Source of the DNA: Curtobacterium flaccumfaciens
GTDB lineage: Bacteria; Actinomycetota; Actinomycetes; Actinomycetales; Microbacteriaceae
NCBI GenBank assembly: GCA_029689965.1
Contig: CP121450.1
Span: forward strand, 3,776,455 to 3,840,454
Length of the DNA: 64,000 nucleotides
Direction of reading: 5' to 3'
Of this stretch, positions 1-10,545 are shown one piece after another (positions within the stretch are counted from its first letter, which is position 1; every line of letters starts with the position of its first letter). A program made the position numbers and the translations under genes. Below the pieces are notes generated by a model. The model did no database searches. It was not told where the DNA came from and was given only the letters and a program-made list of their open reading frames with translations.

Positions 1-637
1 GCATGGAGGAGGCGGCAGCTCGCCTACAAGAACACCCCCGCGAACGGCCCGCTCGTGATCCTCGGCGCGCGCCTGCATGCGCGGAGCGGCGAGACCCGGT
101 TCCTCGACCAGGCGCAGCGGGCGTTCGACTGGATCAGCCGGACGCTCGTGCACGACGACGACGGTTTCGTCGAGGACGGGATCAACCGCGAGGACGACGG
201 CCGGATCGACACCCAGTGGCGCTTCACCTACAACCAGGGCCTCTACATCGGCGCCGCCACCGAACTCGGCACCGCTCTGGGTGACCCCGCGCTCTACGGA
301 GTCGCCGCCCGGACCGCGGTGACCGCGATCGAGCAGCTTCTCCGACGGCGTCGTGTTCCGGCGGGAAGGCGACGGCGGCGACGAGGGACTCTTCAAGGGC
401 ATCTACTACCGCTACGCCGGTCTGCTGCTCGAGCACCTGCCCGACACGGACGCCCGACACGGCCGGATCGTCGACTTCGTGCGTGCGAGCACCGACATGC
501 TGTGGGCTCGTCTGCCGGGTGCCCTCGTCCGTCCCGCTGCCAACGACTGGAGCCAGGCGTCGGAGGAGCGGGTGCCGTACTCGACGCAGCTCAGCGCCGC
601 GATGGCGACGGAACAGCGCGCCCGCCTCGACCCGTAG
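1..637 (+). CDS. GH76 alpha-1,6-mannanase-like hydrolase, C-terminal part (5' cut by window edge; one frameshift)
   Basis: The product resembles the C-terminal half of family 76 glycoside hydrolases, which cut the alpha-1,6-mannose backbone of fungal-type mannan. The visible part opens with YKNTPANGP, matching the conserved K-N-x-x-x-N-G stretch of GH76, and later has the TYNQG motif of the family's (alpha/alpha)6 barrel. The Asp-Asp catalytic pair would lie upstream, outside the window. The reading frame changes near 340: the protein continues as SDGVVFRREGDGGDEG in the next frame and ends at the TAG at 635-637. It converges on the minus-strand GntR/LacI regulator, with an 18-bp tandem array between them. 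The family call rests on these motifs and on the GH38 and GH130 genes nearby. Confidence 0.72.
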
Positions 638-680
638 CCAGGGGAGCGTCGATGCGCGCCGACGTCCGCGTCGGCGCGCA

Positions 681-824
681 TCGGCGCGCACGGGCACGTC
701 GGCGCGCACGGGCACGTCGGCGCGCACGGGCACGTCGGCGCGCACGGGCACGTCGGCGCGCACGGGCACGTCGGCGCGCACGGGCACGTCGGCGCGCACG
801 GGCACGTCGGCGCGCACGGGCACG
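681..824. repeat. 18-bp tandem repeat, 8 copies
   Basis: Eight head-to-tail copies of an 18-bp unit (TCGGCGCGCACGGGCACG), essentially perfect, fill the gap between the converging GH76 and GntR/LacI genes. On the plus strand one frame would read a six-residue repeat (ARTGTS); on the minus strand the regulator's frame stays open through it. The absence of spacers rules out CRISPR. Confidence 0.95.
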
Positions 825-835
825 TCGATGCGCCA

Positions 836-1925
836 TCACGACTGCGGCGGCGGCGCCGTCGACGCTCCGGGAACCAGCTGCGCGGGACGAGGATCTTCCG
901 GGACCCGGCCTCGCCCCGCACCTGTCGAAGCAACTGCTCGACCGCGCGCCGTCCGACACCGGGCTGGTCCTGCGCGATGTGGGTGAACCGGAAGAGCTGC
1001 CGGTCGAACGTGGCGTCCGGGTGGTCGAACACACCACCGAGACGTCCTCCGGGACACGCTTGCCCACCCGCTCCAACGCATCGCGGAGCAGCAGGGCGAT
1101 GTTGTACTCGCCCGCGACGAACCCGGTCGCCTCCGGATGCGCCTCGACGAAGGACACCAGCCGCGCGACGTCGTCCTCGGGACGATCCACCGACCCCGGC
1201 AGCGTCGACTCGATGCCGTGGAACGCAAGCCCGTCGTCGAGCATCTTGTCGTTGCGGGCATGGGCCCCGACCCAGCCCCGGCGCCGGTCGTCGTTCGACG
1301 TGACCCGGCTGTCCGACGTCACCAACGCGACAGCCCGGTGCCCGAGCCCGAACAGGTGCTCGGTGGCCGCCGAACCGGCTGCGATGTTGTCGGTCGAGAT
1401 GTCCGAGACCGGGATGCCCTCGTAGCGACGGTCGAGGATCACGACCGGGAAGCCGGTGGGCGGCAGCTCGAGGACCGCGGGCGGGATGAACTCCGAGCTG
1501 CTCGGCAGCACGATCAGCCCTCGCGTCCGCTGGGACAGCGCCCGGATCGCGGCGTCCTCGGCGTCGTGATCACCGTGCGTCCGCTTGAGGATGACGTGCG
1601 CGTCGGGACCGGCTTCGTCGAGCATGCCCTCCAGCACCCGCGTGCCGAACGTGTCGTCGAAGTTGGTGAGGATGACACCGAGCTCCACCGCGTCGGTCGA
1701 GGGCGCCGACGCGGATGGCTCGACGCTGACCACCGTCGTGCCCACCCGGGGACGACGCTCGACGTAGCCGGCCTCGCGGAGCATGTCGAGCGCCCGGCGC
1801 AGGGTGATCGCGCTGATCTCGTAGTGCGCGAGCAGGTCTGCTTCGGACGGAAGACGGTCGCCGACGGAGAACTCGCCCGATCGGATCCGATTCCGGAGAT
1901 CGTCGTACGTCGACTGGTACAGCAT
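836..1925 (-). CDS. GntR-family regulator with LacI-type sugar-binding domain (AraR-like; frameshifted)
   Basis: This is a hybrid regulator: an N-terminal GntR winged helix-turn-helix (about residues 1-70, with RLPSEADLLAHYEIS and the ITLRRALDMLREAGYV recognition region) followed by a periplasmic-binding-protein-like effector domain, as in Bacillus AraR. Such proteins repress sugar-use operons until the sugar binds. ATG at 1925 is preferred over the ATG at 1952 because the GntR domain starts directly after it. The frame breaks near 1035 (VPEDVSVV continuing into FDHPDATFDRQLFRFTHIAQ). A second break near 870 would bring it to the TGA at 836; without that shift the frame runs on through the 18-bp array. 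A palindrome at 1955-1969 suggests autoregulation. It follows the GH42 gene on the same strand. Confidence 0.8.
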
Positions 1926-1954
1926 CGACACCCCATTCCGCCTATTGAGCATAC

Positions 1955-1969
1955 GGTAACAGCGTTTCC
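1955..1969. promoter_or_regulatory. Candidate operator upstream of the GntR/LacI regulator
   Basis: GGTAAC-AGC-GTTTCC is a 15-bp imperfect palindrome starting 30 bp before the regulator's ATG. Size and position fit an operator for its own product or for a neighbouring LacI protein. The assignment is by position and symmetry only. Confidence 0.4.
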
Positions 1970-2126
1970 GCTGACGGATTGCTCGAGGGTAGGGAGGCAG
2001 CGCTGTCGCCAGCCGACAGAACATGCCTGGAGGCGCGGATCGCCTCGGCCGCGTCGGCTCGGTCCGTCTCCGGTGCGGCTGGTCGGCGCGGCGCGGACGG
2101 CGGAGCCGCCCGCGCCGCACGGATCC

Positions 2127-4277
2127 TCAGCGGGTCGCGAGGACGCGGACGTCCCAGGGCCCGAGCTCGAGCACCGCGCCGGCGTCGACAGCGGTTCCGT
2201 CGATGACGTCCTCGGCATCGACCACCACCGCGTAGGTGCTCGGTGTCCACGACCAGTTGTGCACGACGTGAACGGCCTCACCGCGACGGTTGACGGAGCT
2301 CTGCACCGACTGCGTGTCGGACTGCGGCCGCCAGGCCGTCGTTCCGCTCCCCTGCTCCGCCACCCAGCCGACGACGGCCGCGGCGAGCGCCGGGTCCGGC
2401 ACCGTGCCGACGTACGTGACCCGACCGGCACCGTGGACCCGGGTCGTCACCGCGGCGAACCGTCCGTGGTGCGGGTGGTCGTACCCGACGAGCACGTCCG
2501 CGTCGTCGACGAGCAGTCCGTCGGCCCACCGCGTCGCGGTCGCGGCCTCCGGCACGATGAACCCGTGCCCGGCGGCAGCGGCACCGGCGGACACCGGAAC
2601 GCGGCGGCCGAGGTTGCTGAACTCGTCGTAGTGCACGCCCGCGACGACGTCGAGGAACGCGGGCTTGCGCTCGAGCCGGGCCCGGGCCTCCTGGTCCTCG
2701 TACCCGGTGCGGATTCCGACGACGAGGTGTCCGCCGGCCTCGGCGTACGACGCGAGCCACTGCAGCTGGGCGTCCGTGGCGATCGTGAACGCGGCGGCGA
2801 CGAGGGCCGGGCGCTCGGCGGCGAAGTCGGCGGGTTCGCGCTCGAACACCTGCGACGGGTGGACGGTGTTCGCCTGGAGTCCGGCGTCGAACACGCCTCG
2901 GGCGAAGGCGTCGTACACGGTCTGCCACGAGCGACGGTCGGGCTCCGTGCCGTTCCCGAGCGCCGGGTGCTCGTTCAGCGCCCACTTCGACTCGTTCGAG
3001 AACAGCAGGGCCACGTCGGCGTGGGGCCGAAGTCCGGCGATCCGGTCGCCGGCCTGTGCGAACTCGGCGCCGATGCGGGCGATCTCCTCGTAGGTGCGCC
3101 CGGGCTGCTGCGAGTGCGGAGCACTCCGCCCCAGTACGTCTCCACGCCGGAGTGCAGCGTGTGCCAGTGCCAGTACTCGATCATCGAGGCTCCACGGGAC
3201 ACGAGCGCCCACGCGGCCTGCCGCCACTGTCCCTCGTAGGCGGGCTCGTTCATCCACGAGAACCCGATCGCCTGCGCGTTCGTCTCGGTGACGAGGAACG
3301 GTGCCTGCTTCGACCCGTACATCCGGTCGCCCGAGGCGACGATCGACCACGCCCCCGACGACGTCCAGAACTGCGCCGGCTCCTCGGTGCTGGGCAGTTC
3401 GAGGGCGTCCTGCATCCGGTAGTACGGGTTGCCGGCCGTCACGTCGAGTGGGCGGGTGAGCACCTCGTCCTCGACGGTCGGGCGCTCGTACGCGATGCAG
3501 GTCGTGACGAACTGGTCGTCGCGGGAGTACTCACGGACGATCGCGGCTTGCCAGGCGATGAAGTCCGTCGTGATCGACGCCTGGAACCGCCGCCACGCCA
3601 GGTCGTACTGCGGCTGCGCGTTGCCGTCCGGGTCCACAGGTCCGCCCACGTGGACAGCCGGTGCGACCAGTAGGTCAGCCCCCACTCCTCGTTGAGCCGC
3701 TCGACGCTGCCGTAGGTGTGGCGCAGGTGGTCGACGAAGCGCTGGAACACCTCGGGGTTGGCGATGAGCTCGTTGCCCGGTTCGTTGTCGACCTGGTAGC
3801 CGATGACGGCGGGGTGGTCCGCGTACCGGGCGACGATCTTGCGGATGATGCGCTCGGCGTGGAAGAGGAACGCCGGGTGGGCGTAGTCGATCTCCTGCCG
3901 CGCGCCCCAGCCCATCGGCTCCCCCGCGGTCCGGCGGCGGACGTTGATCTCGGCACGATGCGCGCGAGCCACATCGGAACCGCGTACGTCGGCGTGCCGA
4001 GGATCACCCGGATGCCGTGCGCGTGGGCGGCGTCCAGCACCGGGGCGAGCCACTCGAGGTCGAACACCCCGTTCTCCGGTTCCCACGTGCTCCAGACGGA
4101 CTCGCCGACGCGGATGACCGAGAACCCGGCGTCCTGCATGAGGCGCATGTCCTCGTCGAGCCGCGGGGTGGGCTGGTACTCGTGGTAGTAGGCGGCGCCG
4201 AAGAGGACGCGGTCGTGCTGCATGGTGTGGGGTGCTCCGTTCGTGGTGGTGTGGTGGTCGGCGGCGGTGTCGGTCAT
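2127..4277 (-). CDS. GH42 beta-galactosidase (three frameshifts)
   Basis: Family 42 beta-galactosidases cleave terminal beta-galactosides in the cytoplasm. The N-terminus (FGAAYYHEYQP, then FSVIRVGESVWSTWEPENG) is typical. The acid/base glutamate is in VDNEPGNE and the probable nucleophile in LVTETNAQAIG; the C-terminal part has the trimerisation-domain pattern (RPALVAAAFTIATD) and ends LELGPWDVRVLATR. The frame changes near 3960, 3645 and 3115, with no protein sequence lost between segments. The start at 4277 overlaps the stop of the upstream permease (ATGA); an internal ATG at 4223 (MQHDRVLFGAAYY) is the alternative and fits the family N-terminus better. Last gene of an ABC-importer operon, so it probably hydrolyses the sugar that importer brings in. 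Confidence 0.87.
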
Positions 4278-5174
4278 CCCTTGACCGCTCCCGCGGTCAG
4301 CCCGTCGAGCAGCTGGCTTCCGGAGGAGCAGGAACACGAGGATGGTCGGCACGCTCGCCAGGACGGCGCCGGCGAGCACGAGGTCGTACGACCGGTTCTC
4401 GGAGGCGAAGATCGCGTTGAGACCGAGCGGGAGCGTGTACTGGTCGGAGTTCGACACGAGCACGAGCGGCCAGAGGAACGAGTTGTAGCTCTGCAGGAAG
4501 CTCCACACGGCGAGCGCCCCGAGCGACGGCCGGAGCAGCGGGAGCACGACGCGGCGGAACGTCCCGAACTCGGAGTTGCCGTCGATGCGGGCCGCCTCGA
4601 TGATCTCGTCCGGGATCGCCTGGACGATGAACTGCTGCATCATGAAGATCCCGAACGCCGGCGCCACCCACGGGACGATGAGCGAGAACCACGGGTTCGC
4701 CAGACCCGACTTCACCACGAGGATGAACAGCGGCACGAGGATCACCGCGAACGGCACCGAGAGCGACGAGAACATCACCGCGAACAGCACCCGCTTGCCG
4801 CGGAAACGGAACTTCGCGAACCCGTACCCGGCCATCGCGCAGACGAACACGGACACGACGGTCGCGATGACGGCCGTCCCGACGCTGATGCCGAACCACG
4901 CCCAGAACGGCTGCGTGGTGAGCAGGTTCACGTAGTTCTCGCCGGTGGCCGGGGTCGGGATGAGCGTCGGCGGGGTGGCGAAGATGTCCCCGCGGCGCTT
5001 GAACGAGCCCGACAGCGCCCACAGCAGCGGGAACACGAAGACGAGCAGCAGCACGACCAGCGTGGCGTAGAGCAGTCCGCGCCGGGCGATCCACCCGGGG
5101 GTGCGCGGCGGGCCCGACCGGGGACGGCGGGCGCCCCTGGTGGTCACGGCCTCGGTGACGGTGCTGGCGGTCAT
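4274..5174 (-). CDS. Carbohydrate ABC transporter permease, MalG type (frameshift near the C-terminus)
   Basis: An inner-membrane permease of the CUT1 sugar importers, with about six membrane helices. The EAA loop that docks the ATPase is visible as EIIEAARIDGNSEFGTFRRVVLPLLRP. One base near 4317 breaks the frame; reading through gives a normal end, KQLLDGLTAGAVKG, with its TGA overlapping the GH42 ATG. The start overlaps the stop of the MalF-type partner by four bases, so the two are probably translationally coupled and form the channel heterodimer. No ATPase gene is present nearby, as is common when a shared MsiK-type ATPase serves many importers. Confidence 0.9.
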
Positions 5175-6119
5175 GCGTCCCTCCCGATGGCGAGTGCGCG
5201 GTTGAGGATCTGGCTGACGCCGAACACGATGACGAACAGGACGACACCGGCGGCTGCCGCGTACCCGAACTGCTGCCGTTCGAACGCGGCACGGTAGATG
5301 AACATGGCGACGGAGAGCGTCGCCTCTCCCGGACCGCCCTTGGTGAGCAGGTACGGCTCGTCGAACAGCTGCGCGGCGCTGATGAACGACGTCACGACGA
5401 CGAACGCCGTCACGGGACGGATCTCCGGCAGCGTCACGTTCGTGAACTTCCGGAAGGTGCCGGCGCCGTCGAGCGAGGCCGCCTCGTACAGCTTCGGGCG
5501 AGACGTTCTGCAGCGCGGCGAGGAAGAAGATCGTCAGGTACCCGACGGTCCGCCAGAGCAGGACGAAGCCGATCGCGATCTTCGCGAGCGTCGGGTCGCC
5601 GAGCCAGTCGGTGTTCGGCAGCCCGAAGAGCGCCTTGAGCGTGGCGTTGAGCAGCCCGTAGTTCGTGTCGAACACCAGGCTGTAGATGAGCGCGATGACG
5701 ATCGGCGACAGCACCATCGGGATGAAGAACGTGACGCGGAACAGGTCGCGGGCCCGCAGCCCCTTCGCGTTCAGCGCCTGCGCCACGAGGAGCGAGCACG
5801 GCACGATCACGACGACGGCGATGAGCGTGTAGATGAGCGAGTTCACCAGGGCGGTGCCGAAGCTCGTGTCCCGGAACAGGTTCGCGTAGTTCCGCAGCCC
5901 GATGAAGTCCGGCGTGCCGAGGCCGACCCACTCGGTGAGCGAGAGGTACACGGCGGCGAGTACCGGCACGATCATGAACAGGGCGTAGAGCACGTAGAAC
6001 GGCGCGATGAACAGGTACGGCGCGCTGCCGCCGTTCGTGTTCAGCCGTCGACGCTTCGCGGGCGGATCGGAGGCCTTGGTGGCGGACACCGGGACGCCGG
6101 TGGCGGTGGATGTGGACAT
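5171..6119 (-). CDS. Sugar ABC transporter permease, MalF type (frameshifted)
   Basis: Partner permease of the CUT1 importer. It starts at an ATG preceded by GAGGAGG, has a short cytoplasmic N-terminus, then the first helix (YLFIAPFYVLYALFMIVPVL), and the WLGDPTLAKIAIGFVLLWRTVGY region typical of MalF/UgpA proteins. An extra base near 5498 breaks the EAA loop; the corrected reading is LQNVSPKLYEAASLDGAGTF. The stop overlaps the start of the MalG-type permease. It lies 12 bp after the binding-protein gene. Substrate unknown; the operon's GH42 gene suggests a galactoside. Confidence 0.9.
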
Positions 6120-6130
6120 CGTCGTCCTCC

Positions 6131-7514
6131 TCAGGCGCGGGTCTGACCGCGGAAGTCGGCCGCAGCGGCGTCGAGCGCCTGCTTCGGGGAGATCTGGCCC
6201 TTGTAGGCCTTGATGAGGTAGCCGCTGAGGACCGTCTGCAAGATCGCGGCGTCGGCACTCTGGTGTTGCGAGGGGACGTCGTCGACGACCGACTTGTACA
6301 CGCCGAACAGCTGCTGGCCGCCGAAGTACGGGTCGCTCATCGCGGCGAGCCGCGGGTCGTCGTACACCGAGCGGAGCGTCGGCAGGTACCCGAGGTCCTC
6401 GTACCGCTTCACCTGCTGGTCTGGGTCGAGGTACGCGGCGAGCACGAGCTCGATGCCCGCCCGCGTGAGCGGCTTGTCGCGGAGCACCGCGAAGCCCGTC
6501 CCGCCGCCGACGCTCGTCGTGCTGCCCCGCCGGCGAACCGCGGTAGGTTTCGCACCTTCCACTTGCCCTTCTGCTCGGGCACGTTCGGCTTGATGCCGTA
6601 GCTGGCGTACCACGAGGGCATGTCGACCGCGAGGATCGTGCCGCCCTTGAGTCCGGACTGCAGGCTCGGCCCGTACATGTCGGCGACCGTGGCGATCGCC
6701 CCGGACTGCACGCCGTCGACGAGGAACTGCAGGGTGCGCTCGGCCTCCGGGGTCTGGATGGCGATGGCGCCGTCCTCGTCGTAGAGGTCGCCGCCGCGCT
6801 GCAGCAGCAGGATCTGGTAGCTCTGCAGCGTGCCGCCCGGGTCGGTGACGGCCACCGCGTGCAGCGAGACGCCCTTCGACCTGTTAAGCTTCGCGCCGAG
6901 CTGCACGTACTCCTCCCACGTCGCCAGGTCGTCGGGGATCCCGAGCGCTGCGAACTGGTCCGCGCGGTGGTAGTAGACGCACAGGGGGTGTCCGAGTCGA
7001 GCGCGTAGAGGTGCCCGTCCTTCGAGAACGGCGTCAGACGCGCACCGATGAGGTCGTCCCGCTTCGCGGCCACCGACGACGACAGATCGGTCAGCAGTTC
7101 CTTCGCGATGTCGCCCCGGAGCATCCGGCAGAACGCCCCGATCTCGAGCCCCGCCACGTCCGGCGTCCCCGTCCCCGCGACCGCCTGCGCGATGAGCTTC
7201 GTCGGGATGTCCGCCGCCGCGATCGTGGTGATGTCGAGGGCGTAGTCGAACCTCGACTTCCGGTCGGCCACGGGCAGCGCCTCGGTGAAGAACTTCTCGT
7301 AGCCGGGGTCGTGCGTCCAGAACGCCAGGTTCGCGCGTCCGGAGCGGACCGCTGCGGTGGACTGCGGCGCGCAGGCGGCCAGCAGGCCGCTGATCGCGAG
7401 GCCACCGCCGGCAGCGACACCCCATCGGAGCAGGTCGCGTCGGCTCAGCCCACTGCCCCTGCCTGGAGGCACGGGTGCTGGAGGCGCGGAAGGTCGCCTT
7501 GGTACAGGGGTCAC
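6131..7514 (-). CDS. Extracellular sugar-binding lipoprotein of the ABC importer (two frameshifts)
   Basis: Solute-binding protein for the permeases downstream. The N-terminus has a twin-arginine-type signal (LSRRDLLRWGVAAGGG) running into a lipobox (LLAAC), so it is probably Tat-exported and lipid-anchored. The body is a family 1 binding-protein fold (TPDVAGLEIGAF; DMPSWYASYGIKPN). Frames change near 6985 and 6527. GTG at 7514 is chosen because AGGAGAC lies just upstream and no closer start precedes the Tat motif. A LacI-type palindrome at 7571-7582 sits in its promoter region. Part of the N-terminal linker is encoded by copies of the dispersed CTGGAGGC repeat. Confidence 0.87.
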
Positions 7515-7570
7515 GTTCAGGTCTCCTGACGTCGTCGTCGAGGTGATCGAGGATCTGGCGGTGAGCGCAC

Positions 7571-7582
7571 GTGAGCGCTCAC
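7571..7582. promoter_or_regulatory. LacI-type operator upstream of the binding-protein gene
   Basis: GTGAGCGCTCAC is a perfect 12-bp palindrome with the central CG typical of LacI-family operators. It lies 57 bp upstream of the binding-protein start and just past the end of the upstream LacI gene, a natural target for that repressor. Confidence 0.6.
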
Positions 7583-7619
7583 TCACGGGACGACGCAAGT
7601 CGCGCCTCCCGTCCGTGGT

Positions 7620-8680
7620 TCAGTCGGCGGGGCGGAGGCGACGCCGCTCTGCGGAGGGCGGCGCGCTCGTGGCGCGCGTGATGAGCTGACCCGGCAGCAT
7701 CCGGTGGCGCTCGGCCGGCGGATGGCCGTCGAGCGTCCGGAACAACCGGTGCATCGCGAGGCGGGTGGCCTCCTCGAAGTCCTGACGGATCGTGGTGAGC
7801 GGCGTCGGCAGGTAGGCCGCGATCGGCATGTCGTCGAAGCCGACGATGCTGATGTCCCCGGGACGGACAGGCCCGCCTGCTGGATGGCGGACATCGCGCC
7901 GATCGCCATCTGGTCGTTGGCGACGAAGACCGCCGTCACGTCGGGGCGGACGAGCAGCGCGCGCATGGCGTGGTGACCGCTCTGCGGGGACCAGTCCCCT
8001 CGACCGGCGAGTGCTCGGCGACCCCGGCGTCGCGGAGCGCCGCACGCCAGCCCGTCTCGCGGCGCTGACTCGAGGTCCAGTTGCCCGGACCTGCGATGTG
8101 CCACACGGTCTCGTGGCCGAGCGCAAGGAGGTGATCGGTCGCGGCGAAGGCGGCGCCGGTCTCGTCGAGGCCGACCGCCAGGGTGTTCTCGCGGTCGGCG
8201 ACGTCGGGTGGGCCCAGGGTCAGGATCGTGACCCCGGTCGGCATGCGCAGTCGGTCCATCTGGTTCTCGACCGGCTCGGAGAGGACGATCGCCTCGACAC
8301 CCTGCTCGACGAGCGAGTCGACGGCGGGCTGGAGCTCGTCCGCGAGGGCGGTCACCGTGCGGACGACGGCCAGGGCGTAGCCGTTCGCGCGGCAGGCCTG
8401 CTCGACGCCCGTCAGCATCGCGGTCGGGCCGTAGAGGTTCGTGCCGATGGTGATGAGGCCGACGCGGCGGGAGCGTTGGGACTTGAGGGAGCGGGCGGCG
8501 GCGTTCGGGCGGAAGCCGAGCTTCTGCGATGGCTGCCTCGACCTTGGCGCGGACGGTCTCGGTGACGTGGGGCTCGTCGTTGACGACGCGGGAGACGGTC
8601 TTCTGGGAGACGCCGGCGAGGATGGCGACGTCGGTCATGGAGGCGGGGCGGAGGCGGTGCACGGGGGCGGTGTCGCTCAT
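7620..8680 (-). CDS. LacI-family transcriptional regulator (three frameshifts)
   Basis: The N-terminal helix-turn-helix is clear ([20 protein letters not shown], about residues 15-34), followed by the hinge region and a sugar-binding core ([62 protein letters not shown]). Frames change near 8520, 7990 and 7862; reading across them restores the canonical [10 protein letters not shown] hinge and the usual C-terminal order. It precedes the ABC-importer/GH42 operon on the same strand and is the obvious candidate regulator of that operon. Its start region is divergent from a second LacI gene, with a palindrome between them. Confidence 0.88.
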
Positions 8681-8746
8681 GTGCCAGCTTCCTTCGCTGC
8701 GTCGTGGGCCCTCGGTTCCGGGCGTGGGAGCAAGACAACCACGGGA

Positions 8747-8762
8747 TTGTCTACGTAGTCAA
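8747..8762. promoter_or_regulatory. Palindromic operator candidate between two divergent LacI genes
   Basis: TTGTCTACGTAGTCAA is a 16-bp near-perfect palindrome (14 of 16 positions symmetric) centred on ACGT, in the intergenic space of the divergent LacI genes. Either repressor could bind it to control both promoters. Confidence 0.5.
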
Positions 8763-8856
8763 GGCCTTCCCGGACGCACGGATCACCCGGAGTCAGGAGT
8801 GCGCGCACCGCGCTGCACGCCTCGGCCGATGACATCGTTGGCACTACCATCGGAGG

Positions 8857-9882
8857 ATGACTGACCCGACCACGATGCGTCCGGATGCGGGGCTGCGACG
8901 GCGCCCGCGCCTGCAGGACATCGCGGCTGCCACCGGCCTGAGCATCAAGACGGTCTCGCGCGCGGTCCGCGGCGAGAGCCGTGTTCGCGAGGAGACCCGC
9001 GCCAGGGTGCTCGCGGAGGCGAACCGCCTCGGCTTCCAGCTCAACGACATCGCCGCGGGGCTCCGCCGCAAGGACCAGTCGATGACGACCGTCGGCGTGA
9101 CCCTCGGGGATGTGTCCAACCCGTTCTTCGCGCCGATGCTCCGCGGCATCCACTCGGTCGCCGCCGAGCACCAGCACCTCGTGCTGTCCGCGGATGCGCA
9201 GAACGACGAGGAGCTCGAACACCGCGCCATCCGGTCGTTCTTCGCACACCGCGTCGCCGGGCTCATCATCGCGCCGATCGGGCAGGACCTCGGCTACCTC
9301 GAGGAGGAAGCCTCGTTCGGCGCCTCCATCGTGTTCGTGGACTCCCCGCCGCCAGGGCTGGACGCCCGTATGGACGCGGTCACCACGACGAACGAGCAGA
9401 GTACGTACGACGGCGTCTCGATGCTCGTGGCGCGGGGCCACCGTCGAATCGGGTACCTCGGGCACCCTCGCGCGGGCTCCGGTGCGCTCGAACGCTGGCA
9501 CGGGTACGAGCGGGCGTTGCGCGACGCCGGACTCCGAGTCGACCCGACGCTCGTGCGCGCGGGACTCATCACCGAGGACGAGGCGACCGTCGCCGCCGAC
9601 GAGCTCCTCGCCGCGAGCGCTCCGCCGACCGCCGTCTTCACGGACAACAACCGCCTCTGCACGGGCCTGCTGCTCTCCGGCGAGTACCGGGAGTCGCCGG
9701 TCGACGTGCTGAGCTTCGATGACTTCCCGCTCGCACCGCGGTTCGGCGTGAGCGTCATCGACAGCCGCCCGTACGAGGTCGGCCGAGAAGGCGCGCGCAT
9801 GCTCTTCGAGCGCATCGCCGACCGCGCCCTGCCGGCCCGCCGTGCCGTGGTGCCGGCCCGTCTCGTCGTGCGCGAACGCTGA
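8857..9882 (+). CDS. LacI-family transcriptional regulator
   Basis: An intact 341-residue LacI repressor. The helix-turn-helix (LQDIAAATGLSIKTVSRAVRG, about residues 19-39) is followed by the hinge, the first core motif (VGVTLGDVSNPFFAPMLRGI) and the effector-binding domain ending in DVLSFDDFPLAPRFGVSVID. ATG at 8857 follows GGAGG closely. It is divergent from another LacI gene and converges on the GH130/SGNH operon, so it could control either the leftward importer operon or the mannoside operon. The effector cannot be read from the sequence. Confidence 0.93.
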   Translation: MTDPTTMRPDAGLRRRPRLQDIAAATGLSIKTVSRAVRGESRVREETRARVLAEANRLGFQLNDIAAGLRRKDQSMTTVGVTLGDVSNPFFAPMLRGIHSVAAEHQHLVLSADAQNDEELEHRAIRSFFAHRVAGLIIAPIGQDLGYLEEEASFGASIVFVDSPPPGLDARMDAVTTTNEQSTYDGVSMLVARGHRRIGYLGHPRAGSGALERWHGYERALRDAGLRVDPTLVRAGLITEDEATVAADELLAASAPPTAVFTDNNRLCTGLLLSGEYRESPVDVLSFDDFPLAPRFGVSVIDSRPYEVGREGARMLFERIADRALPARRAVVPARLVVRER

Positions 9883-9918
9883 CGGAAGGCACGTGGCGGG
9901 TCGGCTCCGCGAACGCTG

Positions 9919-10545
9919 CTAGGCGACGAGCGACAGCCACGCAGCGGCAAGCGCAGCGTGCCCTGCGGGCGACGGGTGCACGCCGTCGGCGGCCCAGTAC
10001 TCCGGCCCCGTGGTCGCGGCGAGCTGGGCGAACATCCCGTCGGCGGCGAGCAGGTGTGCGCCGAACTCGGTCGCGATCTCGCGAACGGCTTGGATCTTCG
10101 GATCGAGGTCCTCGCGTTGCGTCCGCTGCGCCTCGTTGACGGGGAGCAGGAACGGCTCGATGAGCAGGAGCTGCACCCCGCGCTCGGCGAGCGGGGTGAG
10201 GAGCCGCTCGATGCCGGCACGGAAGTCCGCCACGGGGATCTCGTAGCCGTCCTCGGCGTAGTCCTTCCAGCCGACGTCGTTCGCGCCGATGAGCAGCGAG
10301 ACGACGTCCGGGTCCGTGTCGAGCACGTCTCTCTCCCACCGTGGTTCGAGGTCCATGACCTTGTTGCCCGCGATGCCGGAGTTGAGCCAGGTCACCGGAC
10401 GGTCAGGATGTGCGAGGCCCCAGTCGCCCGCGACGCGGAGCGGGTACCCCCATCCGAGCGGCTGCTCGATCTCGAGGTGCTGGCAGTCGGTGATCGAGTC
10501 GCCCGCGAACATCACGGTGCTGCCGGCGGTCAGGGAGATGGTCAT
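9919..10545 (-). CDS. SGNH/GDSL-family esterase or lipase
   Basis: An intact hydrolase of about 208 residues with the SGNH blocks: FAGDSITD (catalytic Ser in block I), NSGIAGNKVMDL (Gly), LIGANDVGW (Asn) and DGVHPSPAGH (Asp-His). In carbohydrate loci such enzymes usually remove acetyl or other acyl groups from sugars. Its start overlaps the stop of the GH130 gene (ATGA), making it the last gene of the long leftward operon and supporting a role in deacylating imported oligosaccharides. No signal peptide is visible, so it is probably cytoplasmic. Confidence 0.9.
   Translation of the reverse strand: MTISLTAGSTVMFAGDSITDCQHLEIEQPLGWGYPLRVAGDWGLAHPDRPVTWLNSGIAGNKVMDLEPRWERDVLDTDPDVVSLLIGANDVGWKDYAEDGYEIPVADFRAGIERLLTPLAERGVQLLLIEPFLLPVNEAQRTQREDLDPKIQAVREIATEFGAHLLAADGMFAQLAATTGPEYWAADGVHPSPAGHAALAAAWLSLVA

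Noticed and set aside
681..824. Possible CRISPR array
   Set aside because: Repeats are contiguous with no spacers and no cas genes are nearby.
3675..7598. Single 1,307-residue minus-strand frame joining lipoprotein, permeases and GH42
   Set aside because: A product of frameshifts that happen to keep one frame open; the segments are separate proteins with their own starts.
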